A stretch of 64,000 nucleotides of DNA from Burkholderiaceae bacterium (GCA_023954095.1 JAMLIQ010000006.1:33448-97447), one strand, 5' to 3'; numbered from the stretch's first letter, positions 29,292 through 38,074 are shown. Numbers and translations: made by a program. The notes: a model not told the origin generated them from the sequence alone.

Positions 29292-30965
29292 TTAGCGGGA
29301 ATGGTCCGCCTCGATCCAGGCGGCGGCCTTCTCGGCCATCATCAGCGTGGGCGAATTGGTGTTGCCGCTGGTGATGGTGGGCATGGCGCCGGCGTCCACC
29401 ACGCGCAGGCCCCGGATGCCGCGCACGCGCATGCGTGCATCCAGCACGGCCATCGGATCGCTGTCCTGGCCCATCTTTGTGGTGCCGACGGGGTGAAAGA
29501 TGGTCGTGGCGATGTCGCCCGCCAGGCGCGTGAGCTCCTCGTCGGTCTGGAACTGCACACCGGGCTTGAATTCTTCGGGCTGGTAGCGGGCCAGCGCAGG
29601 TTGCGCCACGATGCGGCGCGTCACGCGCAGGCTGTCGGCGGCCACTTGGCGGTCTTCGGGTGTGCTCAGATAGTTGGGCGCAATGGCCGGGGCGTCCCCG
29701 AAGCGGCCGCTTTTGATCTGCACCGTGCCCCGGCTGGTGGGGTTCAGGTTGCACACGCTGGCCGTAAAGGCGGGAAAGCTGTGCAGCGGCTCGCCAAACG
29801 CGTCCAGCGAGAGCGGCTGCACGTGGTATTCGATGTTGGGCCAGGGCTGGTCGGCGCTGCTGCGCGTGAAGGCGCCGAGCTGCGAGGGTGCCATGCTCAT
29901 CGGGCCGCTGCGCTTGAGCGCGTATTCAAGCCCGATCGCAGCCTTGCCGATCAGTGAACTGGCCAGCGTGTTGAGCGTCTTGACGCCCTGCACCTTGTAG
30001 ACCGAGCGGATCTGCAGGTGGTCCTGCAGGTTGGCGCCCACGCCGGGCAGGTCGTGCACCACTTCCACGCCGTGCTCACGCAGCAGCGCAGCCGGGCCGA
30101 TGCCCGAGAGCTGCAGCAGTTGTGGCGAGTTGATGGCCCCCGCGCTCAGCACCACCTCGCAGCTTGCGTGCGCAGTCACCATCTCCTTGCCGGTCCAGAC
30201 CTGCACGCCCGTGCAGCGGCGGCTGCCGTCGCCTTGGGGCTCCACGATCAGGCGCGTGGCCTGCGCGCTGGTCCACATCTCGAAATTGGGGCGGTCATAG
30301 CAGGCGGGGCGCAGGAAGGCCTTGGCTGTGTTCCAGCGCCAGCCTTTCTTCTGGTTCACTTCGAAATAGCCCACGCCCTCATTGGTGCCGCTGTTGAAAT
30401 CGTCGGTCGCCGGGATGCCGGCCTGTTGTGCCGCCTGGGCGAAGGCATCGAGCACATCCCAGCGCAGGCGCTGGCGCTCCACGCGCCATTCGCCGGTGCT
30501 GCCATGCGACTTGTTGCCATGCAGCCTTGCAATGGCGGGCGAGGCCTCGTTGGCATGGTCCAGGCGCCAATGGTCTTCGTGGCGGCGAAAGGCGGGCAGC
30601 ACCTGTTCCCAGCGCCAGCTGTCGTCGCCCGTCAGCTGGGCCCACTGGTCGTAGTCGCGTGCCTGGCCCCGCATGTAGATCATGCCGTTGATGCTGCTGC
30701 AGCCGCCCAGCGTCTTGCCGCGGGGATACCGCAGGCGACGGCCGTTGAGTCCGGCGTCCGGTTCGGTCTGGTACAGCCAGTCGGTGCGCGGATTGCCGAT
30801 GCAGTACAGGTAGCCCACCGGGATGTGGATCCAGTGGTAGTCGTCCTTGCGGCCTGCTTCGATGAGCAGCACGCGCCGTTGTCCGTTGCCGCTCAGGCGG
30901 TTGCACAGCAGGGCCCCCGCCGTGCCGCCGCCGATGATGATGTAGTCAAAGGTCGTATCGCTCAT
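29292..30965 (-). CDS. GMC-family FAD-dependent oxidoreductase (choline/alcohol dehydrogenase type)
   Basis: This 557-residue flavoprotein has the N-terminal ADP-binding motif YIIIGGGTAGALLCNRLS and both GMC signatures, the first around RGKTLGGCSSINGMIYMRGQ and the second GAINSPQLLQLSGIGP. C-terminal FHPVGTTKMGQDSDPMAVLD and SGNTNSPTLMMAEKAAAW hold the catalytic His/Asn region. The length matches BetA/AlkJ-like alcohol dehydrogenases. No betaine aldehyde dehydrogenase or betI neighbour is present, so choline is not favoured. The ATG at 30965 begins MSDTTFDYIIIGGG, which fits the family start. It is divergent from the MCE transport operon. Confidence 0.87.
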   Translation of the reverse strand: MSDTTFDYIIIGGGTAGALLCNRLSGNGQRRVLLIEAGRKDDYHWIHIPVGYLYCIGNPRTDWLYQTEPDAGLNGRRLRYPRGKTLGGCSSINGMIYMRGQARDYDQWAQLTGDDSWRWEQVLPAFRRHEDHWRLDHANEASPAIARLHGNKSHGSTGEWRVERQRLRWDVLDAFAQAAQQAGIPATDDFNSGTNEGVGYFEVNQKKGWRWNTAKAFLRPACYDRPNFEMWTSAQATRLIVEPQGDGSRRCTGVQVWTGKEMVTAHASCEVVLSAGAINSPQLLQLSGIGPAALLREHGVEVVHDLPGVGANLQDHLQIRSVYKVQGVKTLNTLASSLIGKAAIGLEYALKRSGPMSMAPSQLGAFTRSSADQPWPNIEYHVQPLSLDAFGEPLHSFPAFTASVCNLNPTSRGTVQIKSGRFGDAPAIAPNYLSTPEDRQVAADSLRVTRRIVAQPALARYQPEEFKPGVQFQTDEELTRLAGDIATTIFHPVGTTKMGQDSDPMAVLDARMRVRGIRGLRVVDAGAMPTITSGNTNSPTLMMAEKAAAWIEADHSR

Positions 30966-31042
30966 GGTGTCTCTGGTGTGGGGCGTTGCTGCGGCGATGG
31001 TGCCATGCAAATGCAGCATCGATGCAACACCGGGGTAATTAA

Positions 31043-31104
31043 GCTATTAAAACAGGAGCAATTAACGCAAACCAGTATTGCGCTAGAAGGCATTTTTAAT
31101 GATA
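31043..31104 (-). repeat. dispersed repeat copy between divergent GMC and MCE-operon genes
   Basis: GCTATTAAAACAGGAGCAATTAACGC, then TTGCGCTAGAAGGCATTTTTAAT, aligns along its length with the copy at 10319-10382. The central AGCGCT half-sites are partly degraded. It occupies part of the 215-bp divergent promoter region. Confidence 0.7.
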
Positions 31105-31180
31105 CTCCAGCGCACACAGGCTTGTGCCGCCGATATCCGCAGGGTTGTCGTGGCAGGCCCTGATACCGCAACCCCTCTCC

Positions 31181-32305
31181 ATGTCCGACAGCACACCGCA
31201 CCTGGTCCGCACCGACACGCCCGAAGGGCCGTGCGCGCTGCCGCGTGGGCGCTGGGGCGCCGCGGAGCTGGGCGCACGCGCGCATTGGCGGAGGCTACAG
31301 GCACAGCTCGACGACCTGCCTGCGCAAGCGCCATTGGGGTGGGATTTGCGTGGTTTGCAGTGGCTTGACCATGTGGGTGCGCAACTGCTCTGGAACCACT
31401 GGGGCCGTGCCTGGCCTCGGCGCCTGGCGCTGGACGAAGGGCAGCGCGCCATGCTCGAACGGGTGGCACGCTACAGCACTACACCGCCCCCGCCCGAACC
31501 CTGGCGCCTGATCGACCAGATAGACCGCCTGGGCGTGCTGGTGCTCCATGGCGTGGACCATGCCCGCCACCTGGTGTTGCTGGTAGGGCAGATGCTGCTC
31601 GACAGCCTGCGCCTGCTGCGCGCGCCGCGCCGTGCGCCCTGGCGCGATGTGTCGGGGCACTTGTTTCGCATGGGCGCCACGGCCCTGCCCATCACTGCGC
31701 TGGTGGGTTTTCTGATTGGTGTGGTGCTGGCCTACCTCATGTCGCTGCAGCTGCGCCAGTACGGCGCCGAGGCCTTTATCGTCAATATCCTGGGCATTTC
31801 GCTGATCCGCGAGCTCGGCCCCATGCTTGCGGCCATTCTGGTGGCGGGGCGTTCGGGCTCGGCCATTACTGCACAGATCGGGGTGATGCGCGTGACCGAG
31901 GAACTGGATGCCATGCGCGTCATGGGCATCCCCCATGGTTTCCGGCTGGTGCTGCCCCGCGCATTGGCGCTGGCGCTGGCCATGCCGCTCATCAGTGTCT
32001 GGACCACGCTGGCGGCGCTGGCCGGGGGCATGCTGGCCGCCGATGTGGCCATGGGCATTTCGCCGGCGTATTTTTTCCACGCGCTGCCGTCCGCCGTGGG
32101 GTCCGGCAACCTGACGCTGGCGCTGTCCAAGTCGGTGGTCTTTGGTACGCTGATTGCCCTGATCGGCTGCCATTGGGGTTTGCGCGTCAAGCCCGATACC
32201 CAGAGCCTGGGTGAGGGCACGACGGCCTCGGTCGTCACCTCGATCACCATGGTCATCATCGTGGATGCCTTGTTTGCCGTGGCCTTCAAGAACGTGGGCT
32301 TTTGA
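31181..32305 (+). CDS. MlaE-family lipid ABC transporter permease with N-terminal STAS-like domain
   Basis: This 374-residue protein has an N-terminal soluble region (about 1-125) that resembles the STAS-like domain fused to some MlaE homologues (WDLRGLQWLDHVGAQLLWNHW). The MlaE permease domain follows (about 130-374), with ISLIRELGPMLAAILVAGRSGSAITAQIG and EELDAMRVMGIPHGF as family hallmarks. These permeases move phospholipids between membranes with MCE proteins. The ATG at 31181 (MSDSTPH) was preferred over an upstream in-frame start at 31124. It leads a four-gene operon; the next gene starts 3 bp after its stop. Confidence 0.88.
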   Translation: MSDSTPHLVRTDTPEGPCALPRGRWGAAELGARAHWRRLQAQLDDLPAQAPLGWDLRGLQWLDHVGAQLLWNHWGRAWPRRLALDEGQRAMLERVARYSTTPPPPEPWRLIDQIDRLGVLVLHGVDHARHLVLLVGQMLLDSLRLLRAPRRAPWRDVSGHLFRMGATALPITALVGFLIGVVLAYLMSLQLRQYGAEAFIVNILGISLIRELGPMLAAILVAGRSGSAITAQIGVMRVTEELDAMRVMGIPHGFRLVLPRALALALAMPLISVWTTLAALAGGMLAADVAMGISPAYFFHALPSAVGSGNLTLALSKSVVFGTLIALIGCHWGLRVKPDTQSLGEGTTASVVTSITMVIIVDALFAVAFKNVGF

Positions 32306-32308
32306 GGC

Positions 32309-33121
32309 ATGAGCGTGCTGCCGCAGTCTTCCCCTGGTGCCCAGGCCGTGGTCCGCATCGAAGGGCTGTGGTCCGTCTTTGGCAAGGGCAGTGAGGCCTT
32401 TGCCGTGCACCAGGACCTGGACCTGACCGTGCGCCAGGGCGAGATGCTGGCACTGGTGGGGGGCTCTGGCACCGGCAAGACAGTGCTGCTGCGCCAGATG
32501 CTGGGCCTGCTGCACCCGGCCCGTGGCAGCGTCACGGTGCTGGGCCGCCCGGCCAATGAAATGGGCGGCGAGGGCGCTGCCAGCCGCGTCGGCATGTTGT
32601 TCCAGCATGGCGCGCTGTATTCGGCATTCAATGTGCTGGACAACATCGCGTTTGCCCTCAAGGAGCTGGGCACGCTGCCTGCCGGCCTGGTGCGCGATGC
32701 CGCCATGGTCAAGCTGCAGATGGTCGGCCTCAAGCCCGAGCACGCCACGCGCATGCCGGCCGATCTGTCGGGGGGCATGATCAAGCGCGTGGCGCTGGCG
32801 CGCGCGCTCATCATGGACCCGCCGCTGCTGCTGCTCGATGAGCCCACCGCCGGCCTCGACCCCAACGGCGCCGACGAATTCTGTGCGCTGGTGCGCGAAC
32901 TGCACGCGGCCCTGGGCGTGACCATGGTGATGGTCACGCACGATCTGGACACCCTGTTTGCCCTGGCCACGCGCGTGGCCGTGCTGGCCGACAAGAAAGT
33001 CATCGTGTCTGCTTCTCCGCAGGAGGTGGTGAACTTCGATCACCCGTTTGTGCAGCAATTCTTCCAGGGCGAGCGCGGACGCCGCGCCATGGCCCCTCCC
33101 ACCGCCGTCAAGGAGCGCTGA
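32309..33121 (+). CDS. MlaF-like ABC transporter ATP-binding protein
   Basis: This 270-residue ATPase has Walker [10 protein letters not shown]-loop [18 protein letters not shown], signature [15 protein letters not shown] and Walker [17 protein letters not shown], with the MlaF-type DEPTAGLDP sequence. It powers the lipid transporter with the preceding permease. Its stop codon shares a base with the start of the MCE gene (TGATG at 33119-33123), showing translational coupling. Confidence 0.92.
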   Translation: MSVLPQSSPGAQAVVRIEGLWSVFGKGSEAFAVHQDLDLTVRQGEMLALVGGSGTGKTVLLRQMLGLLHPARGSVTVLGRPANEMGGEGAASRVGMLFQHGALYSAFNVLDNIAFALKELGTLPAGLVRDAAMVKLQMVGLKPEHATRMPADLSGGMIKRVALARALIMDPPLLLLDEPTAGLDPNGADEFCALVRELHAALGVTMVMVTHDLDTLFALATRVAVLADKKVIVSASPQEVVNFDHPFVQQFFQGERGRRAMAPPTAVKER

Positions 33122-34107
33122 TGGAAAACAAATCGCATGCCTTCGCCGCAGGCATTTTCGTGCTGGTCGTCACGGCCCTGGTTATTGGGCTGGGCGTCTG
33201 GCTCACCCGCGACAGCGGCAGCTACCAGACCTATGAACTCTCCAGCCGCGATGGCGTCAGCGGCCTGCAGCCCCAGGCGGCCGTGCGCTACAAGGGCGTT
33301 TCGGTGGGCAAGGTCACGCACATCGGTTTCGACAGCCAGACCAATGGCAATGTGCTGATCCGCATTGCCGTGAGTGTCAACGCGCCCATCACCCCCACCA
33401 CTTTTGCCGTGCTGGGCTACCAGGGTGTGACCGGCCTGGCCTATGTGCTGCTCGACGATTCGGGTGAAAGCTATCCGCCCCTGCCGCCGGGCCCCAGCGG
33501 CCTGCCCCGCCTGCCCTTGCGCAACTCACCCTTCAGCCAGTTGTCGGAGCAGGGCCCGGCCATCCTGAACCAGGTACAGGAGGCCACCACGCGCATCAAC
33601 CAGCTGCTGGCCGAGGACAACCAGCGCCTGCTGCGCGAGGCCCTGGCCAACATCGGCCAGGCGGCAGGCAGCGTCAACACCCTGAGCCAGCGGCTGGACC
33701 GCACCGTCAGCCAGCGCCTTGATCCCGCCCTGGCCGCCCTGCCCCCGCTGGCCCGCGATGCCAGCCTGGCGCTGCAGTCGCTGCAGAAGGCAGGCAACCA
33801 GGTCTCGACCATGGCGGCTGACATCGACCAGACGGTCCAGCGCCTGAACGCGCCCGACGGCGCCATGGACCAGGCCAGCCGCAGCGCCCAATCGCTGGCG
33901 CAGGCGGTCGACCGCTTTGGCACCACCACCCTGCCGCGCATGGAGCGCGCGGCCGACGAAACCGCGCGCGCGGCGCGCATGGTCGGGCGGGCCGCTGCCG
34001 GGGTGAGCGACAACCCGCAGGGCTTTTTGTACGGTCCGGGGCGTGGCCAGCCTGGGCCGGGCGAGACCGGCTTTACCCCGCCCCTGGCCCAGCCTGCAGG
34101 ACAATGA
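33121..34107 (+). CDS. MCE/MlaD domain lipid-transport protein
   Basis: This 328-residue protein has an N-terminal signal-anchor helix (about 8-28) followed by one MCE domain (about 40-120, YELSSRDGVSGLQPQAAVRYKG). A long helical, Gln/Ala-rich region follows (about 135-290), likely to form an alpha-helical needle or coiled coil. MCE proteins form hexameric rings or tubes through which lipids pass in the periplasm. The last residues are Pro/Gly-rich. It overlaps the next gene by 4 bp (ATGA). Confidence 0.88.
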   Translation: MENKSHAFAAGIFVLVVTALVIGLGVWLTRDSGSYQTYELSSRDGVSGLQPQAAVRYKGVSVGKVTHIGFDSQTNGNVLIRIAVSVNAPITPTTFAVLGYQGVTGLAYVLLDDSGESYPPLPPGPSGLPRLPLRNSPFSQLSEQGPAILNQVQEATTRINQLLAEDNQRLLREALANIGQAAGSVNTLSQRLDRTVSQRLDPALAALPPLARDASLALQSLQKAGNQVSTMAADIDQTVQRLNAPDGAMDQASRSAQSLAQAVDRFGTTTLPRMERAADETARAARMVGRAAAGVSDNPQGFLYGPGRGQPGPGETGFTPPLAQPAGQ

Positions 34108-34778
34108 ACATGAATACTCCTAAAGTAATAGCTTGTGGCGCTTTGTGGACGGGCGTTGCAGCCGTTTTTTCTTTGATTATCTTGGCGGGGTGCTCGGCCC
34201 TGCCTGCTGCGCCTGAACGCCCGGTGCTGTACGACTTTGGCCCGGGTTTGCAAGACCCTGCCCCTGCGCAGCCGCAGGCCGCGCTGCCGCCCCTGGCGCT
34301 GGCCACGGTGGACAGCGCCGGGCTGCCCGAAGGCAGCACCGCCGTGCACTACCGCCTGGCCTACGCCGATGCCCAGCAGCTGCGCCCCTACCAGGCCGCC
34401 CGCTGGAGCCAGCCACCCATCCAGCTGGTACGCCAGAGCCTGCAGGCCCGCCTGGGCCAGCGCCGCACCATCATCGGCGTGGCGGGGGCGCTGGCGGGCG
34501 CACGCGCCAACGGCCAGCCCCCGGCCGTGCTGCGGGTGGAGCTTGAAGAGTTCAGCCAGGTGTTTGCCAGCGCACAGCACAGCGCGGGTCTGGTGCGCCT
34601 GCGCGCCACGCTCACCCAGCCCTCGGCCCTGGGGGAGAACCTGCTGGCGCAGCGCCTGTTCATCGTGCGCCAGCCCGCCGCCCGCCCGGATGCCCAGGGC
34701 GGCGCGCAGGCCCTGGCCCAGGCCGCCGAACAGGTGGCGCGCGAAGTGGCCGACTGGCTGGAGCTGGTCGGGCGCTGA
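34104..34778 (+). CDS. ABC-type transport auxiliary lipoprotein (PqiC/LptE-like family)
   Basis: This 224-residue lipoprotein has a signal peptide ending in lipobox L-A-G-C30. The mature part contains LYDFGP and GLPEGSTAVHYRLAYADAQQLRPYQAARW, family features of the ABC-type transport auxiliary component associated with MCE operons (PqiC type). It probably sits in the outer membrane as the exit partner of the MCE tube. Unusually, nearly the whole signal peptide (residues about 6-26) is encoded by a copy of the dispersed repeat (34121-34181). It is the last gene of the operon. Confidence 0.85.
   Translation: MNMNTPKVIACGALWTGVAAVFSLIILAGCSALPAAPERPVLYDFGPGLQDPAPAQPQAALPPLALATVDSAGLPEGSTAVHYRLAYADAQQLRPYQAARWSQPPIQLVRQSLQARLGQRRTIIGVAGALAGARANGQPPAVLRVELEEFSQVFASAQHSAGLVRLRATLTQPSALGENLLAQRLFIVRQPAARPDAQGGAQALAQAAEQVAREVADWLELVGR
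34121..34181 (-). repeat. dispersed repeat, full-length copy inside the lipoprotein signal peptide
   Basis: TAAAGTAATAGCTTGTGGCG, CTTTGTGG and GCAGCCGTTTTTTCTTTGATT align along the whole length of the copy at 10319-10382, with AATAGCT, GCGCT and AGCC-TTTTT-CTTTGA landmarks in register. The copy is in frame and uninterrupted by stops, and codes for the hydrophobic core of the lipoprotein signal peptide. Confidence 0.6.
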
Positions 34779-34946
34779 CGGGCCGCCAGCCTTCTCCTAC
34801 CGGCGTAGGCCCGCACCGACGCACGGTGCGTGGCCCCGCCTACGCCCGCCGTGCGCCCTGCGGCCTACAGTTTCCCCATCGCCTCTTGCAACAGTTCCCC
34901 GCACCGTGCAGGGATGGCAGAAGCGAACCGACAGAGGAAACACACC

Positions 34947-35165
34947 ATGAACGAAGACCGTATCCAAGGCAGTTGGAAGCAATTTACCGGCAAGATTCAG
35001 GAGCAGTGGGGCAAGCTGACCAACGACGACCTGGATGTGATTGCGGGCCGCCGTGAACAATTCATCGGCAAACTCCAGGAGCGCCATGGCCTGGTGCGCG
35101 AAGCCGCCGAGAAGCAGCTCAAGGAATGGCAGAGCCGCCACCCCGATTTCCGTTTCGATGACTGA
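34947..35165 (+). CDS. CsbD family stress-response protein
   Basis: This 72-residue CsbD-like protein begins MNEDRIQGSWKQFTGKIQEQWGKLTNDD, the family motif for small, abundant, hydrophilic proteins induced in general stress. Their molecular role is unclear. The start was set at 34947 by the conserved N-terminus, with GAGGAA upstream. It stands alone after the MCE operon, 168 bp downstream, and is probably transcribed from its own promoter. Confidence 0.88.
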   Translation: MNEDRIQGSWKQFTGKIQEQWGKLTNDDLDVIAGRREQFIGKLQERHGLVREAAEKQLKEWQSRHPDFRFDD

Positions 35166-35232
35166 TTCCGCAAGACCTTGCGGTTTTGCCGCCGGGCACT
35201 GCGGTGCCATGCCTGCCCGGGGGAGCTGTGCC

Positions 35233-35823
35233 ATGAAGCTGGTCTTGCCCTGGATGGTGCTGGCGGCAGCCAGCCTGGCGGCCATTTCCCCTGCCTTGGC
35301 CATGGACGAGGCAGGATACGGCGCAGCCAAGGCGCAGATCGGTGCCGACTACAAGGACCACAGACATCGGTGCAACGACCTGAAGGCCAACGCCCGGGAT
35401 GTGTGCCTGAAGGAGGCCCGGGGGCGCAAGAAAATAGCCCTGGCCGATCTGCACGCCCGCTACGCCCCCAGTGACCGCTCCATCTACCTGGCCCAGGTGG
35501 CACGGGCCGATGCCGCCTATGCGGTGGCGCAGGAAAAATGCGAGGACCGCGCGGGACAGGCCCGAACGGTGTGCAAGAAAGACGCGAAGGCCCTGCATGT
35601 TCGGGCCCTCGAAGACGCCGAGGTGGCCCGCATCGAGGCGCGCATGGCCGACACCCCGGCCGCGCGGGACACTGCCGTGGCGGCCGCCCGGAAAAAGGCC
35701 GCAACGGAACGCCGGGCCAGGGACTACGAAGCGGCGCGCGAGCGCTGCAAAGCCATGCAAGCCGCTGCCAGGGCACAGTGCCTGACAGATGCGCGGCGCG
35801 TCTATGGCCCCGGCCGCGGCTGA
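35233..35823 (+). CDS. exported hypothetical protein with three CX10C repeats
   Basis: This 196-residue protein of unknown function has a signal peptide (MKLVLPWMVLAAASLAAISPALA, about 23 residues). The mature part is highly charged and predicted helical. Three repeats each contain a cysteine pair spaced identically: C47/C58, C103/C114 and C172/C183, followed by a short Ala/Lys/Arg-rich stretch (CLKEARGRKK, CKKDAKALH, CLTDARRVY). The equal spacing suggests helical hairpins closed by disulfides in the periplasm. It starts 67 bp after csbD and converges on pepP. Confidence 0.75.
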   Translation: MKLVLPWMVLAAASLAAISPALAMDEAGYGAAKAQIGADYKDHRHRCNDLKANARDVCLKEARGRKKIALADLHARYAPSDRSIYLAQVARADAAYAVAQEKCEDRAGQARTVCKKDAKALHVRALEDAEVARIEARMADTPAARDTAVAAARKKAATERRARDYEAARERCKAMQAAARAQCLTDARRVYGPGRG

Positions 35824-35831
35824 GCAGGCCA

Positions 35832-37229
35832 TCAGCCGCGCATCAACGCTTCGATCTCGTCCACGCGCACCGGCACGCCGCGCGTGATCAGCTCGCAGCC
35901 CTCGTGCTGCACCACGGCGTCGTCCTCGATGCGGATGCCCAGGTGGTGGAAGGCCTCGGGCACGCCGGGGGCCGGGCGCACATACAGGCCGGGCTCGATG
36001 GTCAGCACCATGCCGGGGCGCAGGATGCGGCTGGGGCGGTCCACGATGGCTTCACCCGACAGGGGGTCGCGGCGCTCGCTGGTCTGGCCCACCTCGGACG
36101 GCTCCACGTAGCTGCCGCAGTCGTGTACATCCATGCCCAGCCAGTGGCCGGTGCGGTGCATATAGAACTGGAAGTAGGCGCGGCGCTCGATCACGTCCTG
36201 CGCCGTGCCGTGCTGGCGCTTGTCCAGCAGTCCCAGGTCGAGCAGGCCCTGTGCCAGCACCGCCACGGTGGCCTCGTGCGGGGCATTGAAGCGCGCCCCG
36301 GCGCGGGTGGCGGCAATGGCGGCCTCCTGGCTGGCCAGTACCAGTTCGTAGAGCGCACGCTGCGGCCCGGTAAAGCGCCCGTTGGCCGGAAAGGTGCGCG
36401 TAATGTCGCTGGCGTAGCCATCGAACTCGCAGCCCGCGTCGATCAGCACCAGCTCGCCATCACGCACCGGCGCCTTGTCGGCGCGGTAGTGCAGCACGCA
36501 GGCGTTGGCCCCGGCGGCGACGATGGAGCCGTACGCGGGGGCTTGTGAGCCTTGATTGCGGAAGGCGTGCAGCAGTTCGGCGTCGAGGTGGTACTCGCGC
36601 ACGTCCTCGCCCGAGCGCAGCATGCGGGCGCAGCGCTGCATGGCGCGGATGTGGGCGTTGGCGCTGATGCGGCTGGCGTGGCGCATCAGCGCCAGTTCGT
36701 GCGCATCTTTCACCAGGCGCATCTCATCGAGCAGCAGGCACAGGTCGGCCTGCCGTGCCGGGCAGAGCGCGCCATGGCGCGCGCGGGCGCGCACCGGGGT
36801 CAGCCAGCCTTCCACCTGCGCAGCCATTCCGGAGTGCGTGGCAAACGGGTACCAGACACAGGCCCGGTTCTCCAGCAGGCGTGGCAGGCGTTGATCGAGC
36901 TCGGCCGACGAATGTGCACGATCCATACCCAGTGCGCCTGTGGCGGCCTCGGGTCCGAGGCGGTAGCCGTCCCAGATCTCGCGCTCCGGGTCCTTGGGGT
37001 TGCAGAACAGCGTGCTTTGGCCATCCTGCGTCAGCACCAGGCAGGCGCCGGGTTCGGTAAAGCCCGTGAGGTAGTAAAAGTAGCTGTCGTGGCGGTACAG
37101 AAAATCGCTGTCGCGGTTGCGCATGCGCTCGGGCGCGGTGGGGACGATGGCGATGCCATCGGGGCCCAGTTGTGCGGCCAGGCGCGCGCGGCGCTCGGCA
37201 TAGACGGAATTCGGCACGGTCAGGGTCAT
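35832..37229 (-). CDS. pepP: Xaa-Pro aminopeptidase (M24B)
   Basis: This 465-residue pita-bread metallopeptidase releases N-terminal residues preceding proline. The dinuclear metal ligands are visible in LIDAGCEFDGYASDITRTFP (both Asp), GHWLGMDVHDCG (His), LTIEPGLYV (Glu) and GIRIEDDAVV (Glu). The N-terminal creatinase-like domain carries YRHDSYFYYLTGFTEPGA. Its start overlaps the stop of the upstream nucleotidyltransferase gene by 4 bp. Length and motifs match E. coli PepP. Confidence 0.93.
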   Translation of the reverse strand: MTLTVPNSVYAERRARLAAQLGPDGIAIVPTAPERMRNRDSDFLYRHDSYFYYLTGFTEPGACLVLTQDGQSTLFCNPKDPEREIWDGYRLGPEAATGALGMDRAHSSAELDQRLPRLLENRACVWYPFATHSGMAAQVEGWLTPVRARARHGALCPARQADLCLLLDEMRLVKDAHELALMRHASRISANAHIRAMQRCARMLRSGEDVREYHLDAELLHAFRNQGSQAPAYGSIVAAGANACVLHYRADKAPVRDGELVLIDAGCEFDGYASDITRTFPANGRFTGPQRALYELVLASQEAAIAATRAGARFNAPHEATVAVLAQGLLDLGLLDKRQHGTAQDVIERRAYFQFYMHRTGHWLGMDVHDCGSYVEPSEVGQTSERRDPLSGEAIVDRPSRILRPGMVLTIEPGLYVRPAPGVPEAFHHLGIRIEDDAVVQHEGCELITRGVPVRVDEIEALMRG

Positions 37230-38017
37230 GGCGCAGGGGCGATTGTGTTGAGTTCAGCCAGCCGCTCGGGGGTGCCTACATCCGTCCATTGTCCGGTGTA
37301 GAGCTGCGCGCTGACCCGGCCATTGTCCATGGCGCGGCGCAGCAGCGGGGCCAGAGGGGCTTTGACGCCCTGCGGGTTGCCCGGGGGGATGTCGCACCAG
37401 GGCAGCGTGAACAGTTCGGCGCGCAGCAGCGCGATGGTGCTGTAGGTCAGGCGCGGCCGTGGATCCTCGGGCGGCAGGTTCAGCGCCAGGCCCTCGGGCG
37501 AGAGCCCGAAGTCGCCGCGCGGGTTGTGCGCGGGGTTGGGCACCAGCCACAGGTGGGCCAGCATGCCGCTGGCGGCGAAGGCCTGGGCGGCGCTGGCATC
37601 GAAGCGGAACTCCGGGGCGAACACATCGCCCGCCGCCAGCCAGAAGCTGTCGCCCAGCAGCGGCAGCGCGCGCGCAATGCCGCCGGCCGTCTCCAGCGCG
37701 TCGCCACCATCGCGGCCCTCATGGGAATATGAAATCAATAGCGCTTTGCGCTTGCTGGTCGTGCCCTGGAGGTCGAAATGGTCTTGAAAAAGATCGCTGA
37801 TCTGCGTGCCCAGCCAGGCCGTGTTGATCACCACACGTTCCACACCGGCCTGCGCCAGGGCCTGCAAGTGCCACTGCAGCAGGGGTGTGCCCCGCACCGC
37901 CAGCAGCGGCTTGGGCGTGCGGTCCGTCAGGGGCCGCATGCGTTCGCCGCGGCCGGCAGCCAGCAGCATGGCTGCGGGCTGGGGAGGGGGGAGCAAGGGA
38001 CGTGTGGCGCCGTTCAT
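37226..38017 (-). CDS. murU: nucleotidyltransferase, MurU-like
   Basis: This sugar-1-phosphate nucleotidyltransferase of about 263 residues has the signature MLLAAGRGERMRPLTDRTPKPLL. Further motifs are WLAAGDVFAPEF (metal Asp) and C-terminal YTGQWTDVGTPERLAEL, as in N-acetylmuramate 1-phosphate uridylyltransferase. MurU works with the kinase AmgK in a peptidoglycan-recycling bypass; no amgK is adjacent here. An in-frame ATG at 38035 would add six residues. A repeat-derived segment appears to be embedded around residues 80-96, the region in which family members are variable. It overlaps pepP by 4 bp. Confidence 0.75.
   Translation of the reverse strand: MNGATRPLLPPPQPAAMLLAAGRGERMRPLTDRTPKPLLAVRGTPLLQWHLQALAQAGVERVVINTAWLGTQISDLFQDHFDLQGTTSKRKALLISYSHEGRDGGDALETAGGIARALPLLGDSFWLAAGDVFAPEFRFDASAAQAFAASGMLAHLWLVPNPAHNPRGDFGLSPEGLALNLPPEDPRPRLTYSTIALLRAELFTLPWCDIPPGNPQGVKAPLAPLLRRAMDNGRVSAQLYTGQWTDVGTPERLAELNTIAPAP
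37728..37775 (-). repeat. probable dispersed repeat copy inside murU
   Basis: TATGAAATCAATAGC, GCTTTGCGCTTGCTG and CCTGGAG align with TATTAAAACAATAGC, TAGCGCT and GCTGGAG of the reference copy with a small gap. The copy is in frame within the nucleotidyltransferase and encodes roughly LQGTTSKRKALLISY. Confidence 0.45.
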
Positions 38018-38074
38018 CGCCGCACTGTAGTGCATCGCGCAGGCACCTCGGGCGCGGCTTTCTGGGCACACCGT

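Noticed and set aside
31295-33058. 587-codon antisense frame across the MCE permease and ATPase genes
   Set aside because: Composition is Gln/His/Arg biased and the sense genes have clear family motifs, so this is a shadow frame.
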